From positions 124,001-188,000 of the forward strand of contig NZ_JAMBOE010000003.1 of NCBI RefSeq assembly GCF_023715465.1: a DNA stretch of 64,000 nucleotides. The letters are read 5' to 3'. This DNA is from Paenibacillus macerans. GTDB lineage: Bacteria; Bacillota; Bacilli; Paenibacillales; Paenibacillaceae. Shown here piece by piece: positions 33,344-43,021 of this stretch. Made by a program: the position numbers and the translations under genes. Within the stretch, counting starts at the first letter, position 1. Each line of letters begins with the position of its first letter. Under the pieces are notes generated by a model, which worked only from the letters and a program-made list of their open reading frames with translations, was not told where the DNA came from and ran no database searches.

Positions 33344-34330
33344 ATGTCAACAAAAATTTTGTTATGCGAAGCAATAAACCAAAAAGGGATGGCCCTTTTG
33401 GAGCGGCACGGATTCGAGGTCGTCGTTTCTCCTTCTACCGATGTGGATACCTTGAAAAAGCTAAGCCGGGATGTCTACGGCATCATTGTTCGTACAAGCC
33501 CTTTACCGCGAGAAGTTATCGAATCCGCCTCGAATCTGTCCATCATCTCCCGTCACGGAATCGGCGTGGACAATATCGATGTGGATGCCGCCACTGAACG
33601 CGGTATCCTGGTCAGCAGAGTTTTGAATGCCAACGCTTACTCTGTGGCGGAATACATTATAGCTTCCATGATGACGCTCGGAAGAAATTTGTTCCCTGCG
33701 GACCGGTTAATAAGAACGGGCAAACTGTCGGAAGCGGGGGCTTCTTTGCCCGGATTGGTCAATCGCTATAAAGCGGGCGGCAACGAAATCAAAGGCAAAA
33801 AACTGGGGATCATCGGGTTCGGAAGCATCGGCAGCATCATCGCCGAATTGGTGAAATCGCTGCACGTTTCGGTATATGTGTATGATGAATACGTAAAAAC
33901 GGACAATCCAAACGTTATTCAAGTAAATACGGCCAAAGAATTATACGAGATTTCCGATTTCGTCACCATTAATGTGCCGCTTATGGAAACGACCAAAAAT
34001 CTGGTAACCCTTGAGACGCTTAAACAAATGAAGCCTACGGCTTATTTGATTAATGCCAGCCGCGGCGGGATCGTCAACGAAGCCGACCTGGCGGAGGCGC
34101 TGAATCAGGACATGATTGCCGGTGCTGCCGTCGACGTGTACTCCGTTGAACCTCCGGAACTGGACAACCCTCTATTTTCGGCTAAAAATGTCATTCTCAC
34201 ACCTCATATTGCGGGAACAACGGCCGAAGCTATTGAGAATCTTTCCGTCGGCTCCGCACAAGCGATTGTCGATTACCATCTTGGCAAAACGCCTGCTTAC
34301 GTAGTCAACCAGGCAGTTCTGAAAAAGTAG
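33344..34330 (+). CDS. D-2-hydroxyacid dehydrogenase (phosphoglycerate dehydrogenase-like)
   Basis: A 328-residue NAD-dependent dehydrogenase. The Rossmann motif KLGIIGFGSIGSIIAE lies near 155-170. Catalytic Arg is in LINASRGGIVNEADL, Glu in DVYSVEPPELDNPLF and His in NVILTPHIAGTTAEA, in the canonical Arg-Glu-His order. Length fits short SerA-like enzymes without an ACT domain. GGAGGG lies before the ATG. The transporter gene follows with an overlapping ribosome-binding site, so the substrate is probably a hydroxy- or keto-acid brought in by that carrier. Confidence 0.88.
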   Translation: MSTKILLCEAINQKGMALLERHGFEVVVSPSTDVDTLKKLSRDVYGIIVRTSPLPREVIESASNLSIISRHGIGVDNIDVDAATERGILVSRVLNANAYSVAEYIIASMMTLGRNLFPADRLIRTGKLSEAGASLPGLVNRYKAGGNEIKGKKLGIIGFGSIGSIIAELVKSLHVSVYVYDEYVKTDNPNVIQVNTAKELYEISDFVTINVPLMETTKNLVTLETLKQMKPTAYLINASRGGIVNEADLAEALNQDMIAGAAVDVYSVEPPELDNPLFSAKNVILTPHIAGTTAEAIENLSVGSAQAIVDYHLGKTPAYVVNQAVLKK

Positions 34331-34339
34331 GTGAACCCG

Positions 34340-35746
34340 TTGAAAAACCCAAATACCAAAAAAATTATCGGCGCGATTATCGGACTTGTGTTTGCCGTCG
34401 CGATTGCCCTCCTTCCTCCTTTTGAAGGACTGGACCAAAAGTCCATGATCGTGCTGGGAACGCTGGTTTGCGCCATCATTTTCTGGATTGCGGACGTCAT
34501 GGCGGATTTTGCGGTGAGTCTGATCATGTGCGCTTCTTGGGTCGTTCTGGGCGTGGTTCCGTTTAACGATGCCTTTTCGCAATTTTCCGGAACCAGCTGG
34601 TGGATGGTCATTGGCGGTTTGGGCATCGGCATCGCGGTTAGTGGAACCGGGTTGATGAAGCGAATCGCCCTGCATGTCATGAAATTTTTCCCGACGACGT
34701 TCAAAGGGCAAAGTCTGGCCGTGTTATTGGCGGGCTTGATCGTTTCCCCCACCATTCCCAGCACCAATGCCAAAGGCTCGATTGCCGCACCGCTCAGCTT
34801 GTCGATCAGCGATACGATGGGATATGAAAGAAAGAGCAAAGCGAGCGCCGGCTTGTTTCTCTCCATGTTTTTCGGCTTCGTCTGCGCTTCTCCGATCTTT
34901 CTGAGCGCCACGTTCATGAACTATGTCGGCAGAGGATTGTTGGACGAATCCGTTCAAAAACAACTGACTTGGGGGAACTGGTTCCTGTATGCTTTGCCGT
35001 GGTCGGTTGTCTTTATTGCCGGCAGCTATTTTGCCATTAAGCATTTTTTTGGGCCCAAGAACGATACAAAACTGCCCGGCGATTTTCTTAAAAACCAGTT
35101 AAAAGAACTGGGCGCGATGAGCAAAAACGAAAAAATGACGGCTGTTATTTTGATCGTCACACTTATTTTGTGGATGCTGGAAAAAAGAACCGGTATTTCA
35201 TCGGCCGTCATTGCCATACTCGCGGTTTCCATCCTTGTTGGCCTTAAGGTGATTACCGTCGCCGATTTCAAAAATAAAATACCTTGGAATGCCGTCATTT
35301 TTATCGGTTGCGCGTTGAATCTCGGGACCGTTCTTCCGAAAGTCGGCATCGATAAATGGATCGGCAACACACTTACGCCCGTTATCGAACCGGTCCTGCA
35401 AAACCCCTATATTCTGGTAGTTGTATTGGCATTGCTGGTTTACGCCATTCGCTTCCTGCTGGTTTCTCTGTCTGCGGCGGTAACCATTTTCATCCTGATC
35501 GTGCTTCCGCTGCTGGCAAACACGGGGATCAATCCGTTCATTATTACATTTGCAACGATCACATCTGTCAATATCTGGATTTTGCAATACCAAAACCCGC
35601 CTTTCCTGACGACGTATTATGCCATAGACGGAAAAATGGCGACCGCTAAACAAACCATGCTTGGTTCGGTCATCTATATGGCGGTAAATATCGTCGGGCT
35701 GCTGATCAGCATCCCGTTTTGGCAATGGCTGGGGCTGCTGGGGTAA
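34340..35746 (+). CDS. SLC13/DASS-type anion transporter
   Basis: A 468-residue polytopic carrier related to the divalent anion:sodium symporter family (di- and tricarboxylates, sulfate, 2-oxoglutarate/malate types). Family-like segments are SWWMVIGGLGIGIAVSGTGL near residue 93 and TSVNIWILQYQNPPFLTTYY near the end. The TTG at 34340 was chosen: AGGTGA overlapping the preceding stop codon is five bases upstream, whereas a GTG at 34331 is inside that ribosome-binding site. It is translationally coupled to the hydroxyacid dehydrogenase and probably imports its substrate or a related carboxylate. Confidence 0.8.
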   Translation: MKNPNTKKIIGAIIGLVFAVAIALLPPFEGLDQKSMIVLGTLVCAIIFWIADVMADFAVSLIMCASWVVLGVVPFNDAFSQFSGTSWWMVIGGLGIGIAVSGTGLMKRIALHVMKFFPTTFKGQSLAVLLAGLIVSPTIPSTNAKGSIAAPLSLSISDTMGYERKSKASAGLFLSMFFGFVCASPIFLSATFMNYVGRGLLDESVQKQLTWGNWFLYALPWSVVFIAGSYFAIKHFFGPKNDTKLPGDFLKNQLKELGAMSKNEKMTAVILIVTLILWMLEKRTGISSAVIAILAVSILVGLKVITVADFKNKIPWNAVIFIGCALNLGTVLPKVGIDKWIGNTLTPVIEPVLQNPYILVVVLALLVYAIRFLLVSLSAAVTIFILIVLPLLANTGINPFIITFATITSVNIWILQYQNPPFLTTYYAIDGKMATAKQTMLGSVIYMAVNIVGLLISIPFWQWLGLLG

Positions 35747-35790
35747 AGACAAATCGCGTAGGAGGGGGCGGTCAACCCCCGTCCTCTCAC

Positions 35791-36801
35791 CTACAAATCC
35801 GGATCGCTTATTTCCAAAAAGCCCCTCCCCTGCCGCCAAAAATCCGTCCCCGAAAATACATGTTCCGTGCGATACTCGCGTTCCCCATCCGTGTCTTCCA
35901 GACACTCCGCCCACGGAACACGTGACGAGCGCAGCCGGCCGGCATCCTTATTCCTTGTCCCCAATTCCAAATACCGGACCGTCGCCTCATTGGCGGGATT
36001 GTTCCAGTTGTCCCAGCCCTCGGGGTGAATATGTTCACCCATCAGGCAATGAATAAACACGGTTTGCGCATACTCCCGCCAAGGACGCCCCAAATATACC
36101 GAAGCTTTAGGAACGCCCTGTTCCCCTGTCAGAAAGCAATCGCGGAAGACATAACCATGCTTCTGCCCCAGCGGCGTCGAGGCCGCCGTGATATAGCCAA
36201 CGCCGCCGCCTTCATGAACAAGGCTGCGGATTTCGCAAGCCTCAAACACCGCCGTCGCCCCGCCGAAGATAAAATCGACCGTTCCTTCGATATAACAGTT
36301 CTGGTAAAACTGGCGGTAGTGGGCGTGGTGCTCCCTCAGCGGAATCCCGCCGAACACGGCTCTTTCCCGCGGTGCCGGGGGCAATGGGCCCGTGAACAAC
36401 GTATCCTGATGCCCTTTTAACGTACAGTTTCGGAACACCGTCTGGTCGCAATGCGCATACACCGCCACCGCCTGGCCAATTTTTTCGCCCTGCCCGGCCG
36501 TGTTCGAGATCGTCAGATTTTCCACAACGAGATGGCTGCCGCCCAAAAACAACGTCGGCGTAGCAAACGTCCCGATTTCCTCGCCGTGTTCATCCCGCTC
36601 TTTGGCATACCGGTTCATCGCGATTTCGACGTCTCCGATGCCGACAATGTGAAGATGGGAGCGGTAAATCACCACCTGTTCTTCATATCGGCCCGATAAA
36701 ATGTACAGAGTTTCCGGCTTCATGGAAGCATCCTGCTCCAGCGCTTCCACCGCTTCCCGGAGCGTCCGGTAATCGCAAAACGATTCTTTTCCTACGAACA
36801 T
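35791..36801 (-). CDS. Pectinesterase (CE8), without signal peptide
   Basis: A 336-residue right-handed beta-helix pectin methylesterase. Active-site segments are present: GQAVAVYAHCDQTVFRNCTL, GHQDTLFTGP (first Asp), CYIEGTVDFIFGGATAVFE (second Asp) and VYLGRPWREYAQTVF (Arg and Trp). It removes methyl groups from galacturonate residues. There is no signal peptide, unlike secreted pectinesterases, so it should act in the cytoplasm on imported methylated oligogalacturonides. It is the last gene of the block GH105-GH28-pectinesterase, which follows an oligosaccharide ABC transporter on the same strand. Confidence 0.9.
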   Translation of the reverse strand: MFVGKESFCDYRTLREAVEALEQDASMKPETLYILSGRYEEQVVIYRSHLHIVGIGDVEIAMNRYAKERDEHGEEIGTFATPTLFLGGSHLVVENLTISNTAGQGEKIGQAVAVYAHCDQTVFRNCTLKGHQDTLFTGPLPPAPRERAVFGGIPLREHHAHYRQFYQNCYIEGTVDFIFGGATAVFEACEIRSLVHEGGGVGYITAASTPLGQKHGYVFRDCFLTGEQGVPKASVYLGRPWREYAQTVFIHCLMGEHIHPEGWDNWNNPANEATVRYLELGTRNKDAGRLRSSRVPWAECLEDTDGEREYRTEHVFSGTDFWRQGRGFLEISDPDL

Positions 36802-36820
36802 GGTTTGCCAATCCCTCCGG

Positions 36821-38167
36821 TCAAATTATTCCGTCCCCTATCACCTGTTCCACCAATTTTTCCGGCTTGGCGGTATTTTTCGAGCGGCAATCCGTAATTT
36901 CCACGTCATCCCCGTTTTCAATGTAAAAAGCCGGGCCATCATGGTTTTCAATCGTTACCCGGCTGAACCGCACGTCCCGCACATTGCCCAAGTAGAACCC
37001 ACGCCGCGCCATGTCGCTGATGCCGGCCATCATCGCCGGGCGCCCGGGAATCGCGTCCTTCGCCATGGAAATGTCGATGTTATCGAAGGTGATTTCGGAA
37101 ATATACCGCTCCGCCAGACCGTACAGAAACCCGGCGGAAGCGTGAACCTGGCGCGCCGTGATCCCGGAAAAATGAATGCGCCGGAAGCTCGGCGTTTCTT
37201 CCGTCACGGGATACGGATTTTTATCCCAAACGTATTTATCCTTGCCGCGTGGTCCGCAGAAATAATAGAGATTCATGATGAACGGACAGATCACGTCTTC
37301 CATGACGATATTGCTGATCCGGATATCTTCGACGACACCTCCGCGGCCGCGCCGGGATTTCAGCCGGATGCCGCGGTCCGTTTGCTTGAAGATACAATTC
37401 GATATCGTTACGTTGCGGATATTCCCGCTCATTTCGCTGCCCAGCACGACCCCGCCATGCCCGTGCACCATCGTGCAGTTCACGATCGTAATATTTTCGC
37501 ATGGAATCCGCTCTTTGGTATCCTCGGTGCCCGCCTTGATGGCGATACAGTCATCGCCTACATCGATATTGCAGTTGCTGATGCGCACATTCGTGCACGA
37601 CTCCGGGTTGATGCCGTCCGTATTCGGCGAATCCGCGGGGTTCAGAATCGACACATTGTCGATCATCACATCGTAGCAACAAATCGGGTTCACCGTCCAA
37701 CTGGGCGAGTTAACCAGCGTCACATCCCTGATCGTCACCCTCCGGCAGCGGTCAAAGCTGATCAGCTTTGGGCGCGGAAACACCAGCTCTTCCGGGCGGT
37801 TTCTGTGCTTATCCCACCACGGTTCCCCATTTCCGTCGAGACAGCCGCTTCCGGTCACGGACACGTTTTGGAGATCTTCCCCGTAGATGCAGGAGGCGTG
37901 AACCTTCCTTGTTACCCCTTCCCATCTGGACTCCACGGCCGGATAATCATCCGGGTCCGAACTGAAGGACAACACCGCGCCGGGGCTAAGCCGAAGTTCG
38001 ATATTGCTTTTCATGAGAATGGCGCCGGTCAAAAACGTGCCGGCCGGAACCACAACCGTGCCTCCCCCGGCTTCGCTTGCGGCTGAAATGGCGGCTGCGA
38101 TCGCTCCGGTTGCCAAAACATCGCTCTCCCTGACCGCTCCATAATCGGTGATATTATACATGCACAT
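36821..38167 (-). CDS. Glycoside hydrolase family 28 (polygalacturonase-like)
   Basis: A 448-residue beta-helix enzyme. All GH28 catalytic motifs are present in order: NTD at 182-184, GDD at 204-206, GHG at 236-238 and RLK at 268-270 (usually RIK). It hydrolyses alpha-1,4-galacturonosyl or rhamnogalacturonan linkages, probably from chain ends. There is no signal peptide, so it is cytoplasmic. It overlaps the GH105 gene by 14 bases. Together with pectinesterase and GH105, it would finish the breakdown of imported pectin fragments. Confidence 0.9.
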   Translation of the reverse strand: MCMYNITDYGAVRESDVLATGAIAAAISAASEAGGGTVVVPAGTFLTGAILMKSNIELRLSPGAVLSFSSDPDDYPAVESRWEGVTRKVHASCIYGEDLQNVSVTGSGCLDGNGEPWWDKHRNRPEELVFPRPKLISFDRCRRVTIRDVTLVNSPSWTVNPICCYDVMIDNVSILNPADSPNTDGINPESCTNVRISNCNIDVGDDCIAIKAGTEDTKERIPCENITIVNCTMVHGHGGVVLGSEMSGNIRNVTISNCIFKQTDRGIRLKSRRGRGGVVEDIRISNIVMEDVICPFIMNLYYFCGPRGKDKYVWDKNPYPVTEETPSFRRIHFSGITARQVHASAGFLYGLAERYISEITFDNIDISMAKDAIPGRPAMMAGISDMARRGFYLGNVRDVRFSRVTIENHDGPAFYIENGDDVEITDCRSKNTAKPEKLVEQVIGDGII

Positions 38168-39278
38168 TTTGTTTGTTCTCCGATCTGTTCAATAATGATT
38201 CCATTTCGACGCAAGCCATCACAAACGCGCCGACGCCGTGCAGATCATTTTTCACTTTAGGGCGCGTGACGTAGTTGTCGTAATCGCCGGCTGAAGTGCC
38301 GATACAGATGTCCGGCAGCACCAGGCGGCCCTCTTCATCCCACTCCACGACACGGGTCAACCCTTCATACCCTTTTTGGGCGGCGCTTAAGGCTTCTTCA
38401 CCGGCGATTCCCCGCTGCACCGCTTTGATGATGGTGTAGACAAACAGGCAGGACCCCGATGTTTCCAGCCAGTTGTCCGGACGATCGCCTTTGTCGACGA
38501 CTTGGTACCACAGCCCACTCTCTCGGTCTTGATACCGGATCAAGGCATCTACGAACCCTTGCAAAGCGTTAACAAGTTCATTCCTTCCAGGCTCATGGAC
38601 AGGCAGCAAATCGAGAAATTGCGCCAGGGCTAGGCCATACCAGCCGAGCGACCTACTCCAAAATTCCGGAGAACATCCGGATTGCGGATCTGCCCATGGC
38701 ATCCGGCGGCTCTCGTCCCAGGCATGATACAACAACCCGGTCCGGCCGTCCTTCATATGTTTGCGCATTAGCTTCTCCTGGCGCAGCACCTCTGCCCTGA
38801 GCCCCGTTCCCCCGAATGCATTTGCATATTTCAGCGAGAACACCCCCGCCATATAAAGCCCGTCAAGCCACATCTGATAAGGATATTTATCCTTATGCCA
38901 ATAACCGCCTTCGGACGTTCTGTTCAAAGTCAGCAGCAGGTTTCTCAGCTTATCCGCCGCGATCCGGTATTTCGCCGCTCCGGTCCGTTCATACAGCTTG
39001 AACAGCAGCAGCCCCGCCTGCACGGCGTCCAGCTCATCCCTGGCAAAATAAAAATTGCCCTGCTCATCCACCAGATCATCCACATACTCCTGGATATACT
39101 GAATGTATCGCTCTTCCTGAACGGCTTCCCAAAGCAGTTCCATACCGCACAGGAAAACGCCTTGATGGTAATGCCAGCGGTGCGCCGGAGGCAAACTGCC
39201 GGCGGCATAGGTGTCCATCAGCGAATCGCAGGCCTTCCTCGCCCATTCTATCGGTGTGTCGGGACGATGAACTGTCAT
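38154..39278 (-). CDS. Unsaturated rhamnogalacturonyl hydrolase (GH105)
   Basis: A 374-residue (alpha/alpha)6-barrel enzyme of the YteR/YesR type. It removes the terminal 4,5-unsaturated galacturonosyl residue left by pectin lyases. Likely active-site acids are D84 in FARDELDAVQAG and D139 in QMWLDGLYMAG; the aromatic-rich HRWHYHQGVFLCGMELLWEA and SRSLGWYGLALAQFL are family-typical. The ATG at 39278 lies seven bases after GGAG. It lacks a signal peptide and is cytoplasmic. No polysaccharide lyase is encoded nearby, so its substrate must be produced by a lyase encoded elsewhere. Confidence 0.9.
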   Translation of the reverse strand: MTVHRPDTPIEWARKACDSLMDTYAAGSLPPAHRWHYHQGVFLCGMELLWEAVQEERYIQYIQEYVDDLVDEQGNFYFARDELDAVQAGLLLFKLYERTGAAKYRIAADKLRNLLLTLNRTSEGGYWHKDKYPYQMWLDGLYMAGVFSLKYANAFGGTGLRAEVLRQEKLMRKHMKDGRTGLLYHAWDESRRMPWADPQSGCSPEFWSRSLGWYGLALAQFLDLLPVHEPGRNELVNALQGFVDALIRYQDRESGLWYQVVDKGDRPDNWLETSGSCLFVYTIIKAVQRGIAGEEALSAAQKGYEGLTRVVEWDEEGRLVLPDICIGTSAGDYDNYVTRPKVKNDLHGVGAFVMACVEMESLLNRSENKQNVHV

Positions 39279-39356
39279 CTCCAAGCTCCTTTCCCCTCGG
39301 AATCATTTTACTCCCTTTGCCGCAGCTCATTTTCTAGTTCATCCTATATAAACCCC

Positions 39357-40232
39357 TCAGCCTTTAATCGAACCGAGCATGGCCCCTTTGGCGAAGTGCT
39401 TCTGCAAAAACGGATAAACGAGCAGAATCGGCACCGTGGCGACCACGATAACCGCCATCTTGATCGTTTGATCCGGCGGCGGCACCGTACCATCCAAAGA
39501 GGAACTGTGATCGAGCCCGCTTGCCAGCACGACGATTTGCCGAAGAAGCACCTGGATCGGCCATTTCACGCTGTCATTCAGGTACAAAATCGCCGACATG
39601 TACGTATTCCAGTACGTCACCGCATAAAACAGGGAAATCGTTGCGATCGCGGGCATCGACAGCGGCAGCACGATTTTGAACAGGATGCCGAAGTCACTGC
39701 AGCCATCGATTCTCGCCGATTCCTCCAGACCTTCCGGAATATTTTGAAAAAAGTTTTTTAATATGATCATATTAAAAGCGCTGATGGCCGACGGAACGAT
39801 GAGCGAAGCATAAGTATCGATCATCCCAAGCTCCTTCACGACCAAAAACGTAGGGATCAATCCGCCGTTAAACAACATCGTAAATACGACCAGGAAATTG
39901 AGCGTTTTGCGGCCGTCGAGATCTTTGCGGGCCAGCGCGTAAGCCATCAGCGCGGTCAGCAGCATGCTGAACAGCGTACCGATCAAAGTGACGCCAACCG
40001 AAACGCCCATTGCCCTAAAAATCGTATTTGTTGAAAAAATAAATTTATAGGCTTCCAAACTCCACACCTTCGGGATCAGCACAAATTTATTGGCCGCCAG
40101 CTCCGCGTTGGTCGTAAACGAACCGGCCACGACATGGATGAAGGGCAGCACCGTAATGAGGGCAACGATGGCCAACAGCGTAAAATTAATGGCAGCGTAT
40201 ATTCTGCCGCTTATGGATCTGTCTTCTACCAT
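39357..40232 (-). CDS. Oligosaccharide ABC transporter permease (YtcP/LplC type)
   Basis: A 291-residue CUT1-family permease with six transmembrane helices. The EAA loop is LEESARIDGCSDFGILFKIV and the C-terminus HFAKGAMLGSIKG is characteristic of the LplC group. GGAGG lies seven bases before the ATG at 40232. It follows the LplB-type permease after 43 bases and precedes the GH105 gene, so import and intracellular degradation of pectin fragments are co-transcribed. The ATPase is not encoded here. Confidence 0.9.
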   Translation of the reverse strand: MVEDRSISGRIYAAINFTLLAIVALITVLPFIHVVAGSFTTNAELAANKFVLIPKVWSLEAYKFIFSTNTIFRAMGVSVGVTLIGTLFSMLLTALMAYALARKDLDGRKTLNFLVVFTMLFNGGLIPTFLVVKELGMIDTYASLIVPSAISAFNMIILKNFFQNIPEGLEESARIDGCSDFGILFKIVLPLSMPAIATISLFYAVTYWNTYMSAILYLNDSVKWPIQVLLRQIVVLASGLDHSSSLDGTVPPPDQTIKMAVIVVATVPILLVYPFLQKHFAKGAMLGSIKG

Positions 40233-40275
40233 ATAGATTCCTCCCACGGCATCTATAAGAGTTAGCTCGCTCGCT

Positions 40276-41244
40276 CTAATAGACGCCTTCTTCCCCGATT
40301 TTCTTAGCTACTTTGTTGACCAGCACGACCATGATCAGGCCGATTATGGATTTAAAGAACCCGATCGCCGTACTGTAGCTGTACTGCCCCTGCCGCAAGC
40401 CGGCGGTGTATACGTACGTATCGATAATTTCCGCAACCTGCCGGTTCATCGAGTTCAGCAACAGGTAGACGTGCTCAAACCCGAGATCAAGAACGTGACC
40501 GATTTTCAAAATAAACAGCGTGATAATGACGCCCCGGATCGCCGGAAGCGTAATATGCCATACCTGGCGCATTCTGCCGGCTCCATCGATTCGCGCCGCT
40601 TCATACAGCCCCGGATCGATGGCCGCAATGGCCGCCAGATAAATAATCGTGCCCCAACCCGCTTCCCTCCAAATGACCTGGAGGATATACATTGGTCTGA
40701 ACCAGCTGGGATTTAGCAAAAAGTTGATTTTTTCAAATCCGAAATAAACCAGCAGTTCGTTGATAATGCCGCCGTCCATCGTCACCATGACATAAGTAAT
40801 CGAAACGATGATGACCCAGGACATGAAGTGCGGCAAATAGACGAGCGTCTGAAACAGCCTTTTGAAGAAGTTGCCCCGCAGCTCGTTCAGCATCAACGCT
40901 AAGATGATCGGCACCGGAAAATAAATGAACAGGTTAAGGGCAAACAAAACGATCGTGTTCATCAAAATGTTCGCGAAATCCGGTTCGGTAAACAGCCGTT
41001 TGAAATGCTCCATACCAACCCATTCGCTGCCCGTGATTCCGTTATAAGGCTTGTAATCCTGAAAAGAAATGATCAGCCCGTACATCGGCAAATACTTGAA
41101 AATGATAAAATAAAGCACTCCCGGCAGCAGCATGACATACAGCCATTTGTTTCTCCAAAGCCGCTTCTTGAGTTCACCGGTCTTGCGGCGGCTGCCAGGC
41201 TGGATTTTGGGAGTGACATTGGACGGAGCGGTCGCTTCCTGCAT
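40276..41244 (-). CDS. Oligosaccharide ABC transporter permease (LplB type)
   Basis: A 322-residue permease whose N-terminus is basic before the first helix (LWRNKWLYVMLLPGVLYFII), typical for LplB/YteP proteins. The EAA loop reads YEAARIDGAGRMRQVWHITL. The C-terminus has the family's YTAGLRQGQYSYSTAIGFF and KKIGEEGVY. It is separated from the binding-protein gene by a perfect 13-bp hairpin. YteP-type permeases carry rhamnogalacturonan-derived oligosaccharides in Bacillus, which matches the neighbouring enzymes. Confidence 0.9.
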   Translation of the reverse strand: MQEATAPSNVTPKIQPGSRRKTGELKKRLWRNKWLYVMLLPGVLYFIIFKYLPMYGLIISFQDYKPYNGITGSEWVGMEHFKRLFTEPDFANILMNTIVLFALNLFIYFPVPIILALMLNELRGNFFKRLFQTLVYLPHFMSWVIIVSITYVMVTMDGGIINELLVYFGFEKINFLLNPSWFRPMYILQVIWREAGWGTIIYLAAIAAIDPGLYEAARIDGAGRMRQVWHITLPAIRGVIITLFILKIGHVLDLGFEHVYLLLNSMNRQVAEIIDTYVYTAGLRQGQYSYSTAIGFFKSIIGLIMVVLVNKVAKKIGEEGVY

Positions 41245-41272
41245 GTGTCTCTTCCTCTCTGCTTCTTAATTC

Positions 41273-41318
41273 ATCCGAACAGGCTATTGAAATCATGACA
41301 TCAACAGCCTGTTCGGAT
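41273..41318 (-). promoter_or_regulatory. Intercistronic hairpin between binding-protein and permease genes
   Basis: Perfect 13-bp arms ATCCGAACAGGCT and AGCCTGTTCGGAT surround a 20-base loop in the 80-base gap after the binding-protein stop. There is no U-tract. It occupies the same position in the operon as the hairpin at 18712-18743, and probably sets the ratio of binding protein to permease. Confidence 0.65.
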
Positions 41319-41324
41319 CTCGTT

Positions 41325-42872
41325 CTATCTGGCAGCGTTATACTCCTCGATGATTTTCGATCCGCCGCGGCTCTTCCAATCTTCCACCGCTTTTTCAAAG
41401 CCGGCCTTGTCGATTTGACCATAGATATATTGGTAAGTGGCATCCGTAATGATCTGCTGCAGCTCTACGCCCTTATCCGTATAGGTCTGCGAATCGAGAG
41501 CCGTCGTCGGGTCCGGCACGCCTACCTTCACATTTTCCTTGACCAATTCCTCAGCATGAATCCGGCCGGGCAACGTATTGTAGCTTTCGTACATGCCGTT
41601 CGTTTCGAACTCGCCGATAACGCTGTCCTTGAACGGCTTCACTTCGCGCTCGATCAATTCCTTGTCTTCCGCGGCTTGTGCTTTTCCTTCCACTACTGTG
41701 TAATGCGTACCTTCGATACCCCAGTACATCAAATTGGCCACCTCAGGCGTCATCATCTTGTCAAAGAACGCCAAAATCTTCTTGAGCTCCGCTTCATCCT
41801 TCACAGCGGATTTCGGAAACAGGACGATATTGTTATAGCCCGGAATCATCCATTGGGCGAATTTTCCGTCCGGTCCGGCAACCATGCTATGCGTGTCCAG
41901 CACGGCATCCGGAACGTTTTTGATCAAATCCTTGTTGAGCGAATCGATATCCTGCATGGACCCGCCAATATATAGTCCGGCCTTGCCGCTGGTGAACATA
42001 TTGACGGCATCGGTTTTGCTCGTGGCCGCGAAATCCTGGTTAATGTAACCGTTGTCACGAAGCTTTTTGAAAAAGTCCATCGTATCCAGATATTGCGGGA
42101 ACGTGAACTCCGGCTGGAGCTGACCGTCCTTCTCGCCCCAGTTGTTCGGCGTGCCGAACCAGGAGGATACCGTTTTGAAGGCCCCGTATACCAGTTCGTT
42201 CCGGTCGGCGACCCCCGTCGTATCCTTCTGGCCGTTGCCATCCGGGTCCTGTTCGGTAAACGCTTTGGCCATTTCGAACAATTCGTCCACATTGGCCGGC
42301 GCGGAAAGCCCTAGTTTATCCGCCCAGTCTTTGCGGTAAATGATGCCTTGGCGGGCAAGCGGTCTGCCGATGTAAAGCGAGTACAGCTTGCCGTCCACTT
42401 TCGTGTTGTCAAGAATTTCCGGCTTCAATTTGTTCAGATTCGGGAATTCGCTCAAATAAGGGCCGATTTCCCAGAACTGCCCGTCCTTGATCGCCTCTTT
42501 CATTTGAATAAACGTGGTCTGATTTTTGAGGTAAGTCACTTGCGGCAAAGAGCCTGTTGCAAACGCGGTATTCAGCTTTTCCTCATAAGTGTCCGCCGGG
42601 AAAAACTGATACGTCAGCTTTGTGTTCGTCAGTTTCTCGAGTTCGGTTTTGATCGTGTCCGGAGGGGTCTCGGATGTATTCAATGGAAGCATGATCGTGA
42701 TTTCCGTCGGTTTATCCGCCCCTGCGGGTTTGTTCTCTCCGTTCGCCGCGGTGGACGAACCGGGTTCAGTCGCGGCTGCGCCGCCTCCATTGTTACCGCT
42801 TCCACAACCGGCCAGCATGACGCTAAGCGATAGAAGTGCGATCAACAAGAGGGTGAAAGGCTTTTTTTTCAT
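41325..42872 (-). CDS. Oligosaccharide-binding lipoprotein (LplA/YtcQ-like)
   Basis: A 515-residue extracellular solute-binding protein. The signal peptide ends in the lipobox LAGC (Cys near residue 23), followed by a Gly/Asn/Ala-rich linker and a domain starting EITIMLPLNTSETPPDTIKT. It is clearly paralogous to the protein at 45513-47033, as shown by shared stretches such as DPDGNGQKDT and WFGTPNNW/YFGTPNNW. It presents pectin-derived oligosaccharides to the two permeases downstream. GGAGG lies ten bases before the ATG, and a TGTAATTGGTTACA palindrome lies just upstream. Confidence 0.9.
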   Translation of the reverse strand: MKKKPFTLLLIALLSLSVMLAGCGSGNNGGGAAATEPGSSTAANGENKPAGADKPTEITIMLPLNTSETPPDTIKTELEKLTNTKLTYQFFPADTYEEKLNTAFATGSLPQVTYLKNQTTFIQMKEAIKDGQFWEIGPYLSEFPNLNKLKPEILDNTKVDGKLYSLYIGRPLARQGIIYRKDWADKLGLSAPANVDELFEMAKAFTEQDPDGNGQKDTTGVADRNELVYGAFKTVSSWFGTPNNWGEKDGQLQPEFTFPQYLDTMDFFKKLRDNGYINQDFAATSKTDAVNMFTSGKAGLYIGGSMQDIDSLNKDLIKNVPDAVLDTHSMVAGPDGKFAQWMIPGYNNIVLFPKSAVKDEAELKKILAFFDKMMTPEVANLMYWGIEGTHYTVVEGKAQAAEDKELIEREVKPFKDSVIGEFETNGMYESYNTLPGRIHAEELVKENVKVGVPDPTTALDSQTYTDKGVELQQIITDATYQYIYGQIDKAGFEKAVEDWKSRGGSKIIEEYNAAR

Positions 42873-42894
42873 ACCGTTTTGACCTCCAATGAAA

Positions 42895-42908
42895 TGTAAT
42901 TGGTTACA
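42895..42908. promoter_or_regulatory. cre/LacI-type operator candidate
   Basis: TGTAATTGGTTACA, about 25 bp before the binding-protein start. On the minus strand TGTAACCAATTACA differs from the CcpA consensus mainly at the central CG. It could be a CcpA or LacI-family site. Confidence 0.4.
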
Positions 42909-43021
42909 ACTTCACAGTACATTCCGCCGGAGCATTCCGGAAACAATCATTTCCTCATAATGGCCGCCGTACAGGGCATATCTGAAATAATGATTATCGT
43001 GGTAATGAACGAAGGCCCCGA

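Noticed and set aside
36800-38086. 428-codon plus-strand frame opposite the GH28 gene
   Set aside because: Antisense shadow of a clear GH28 gene, with His/Arg-rich low-quality translation and no family features.
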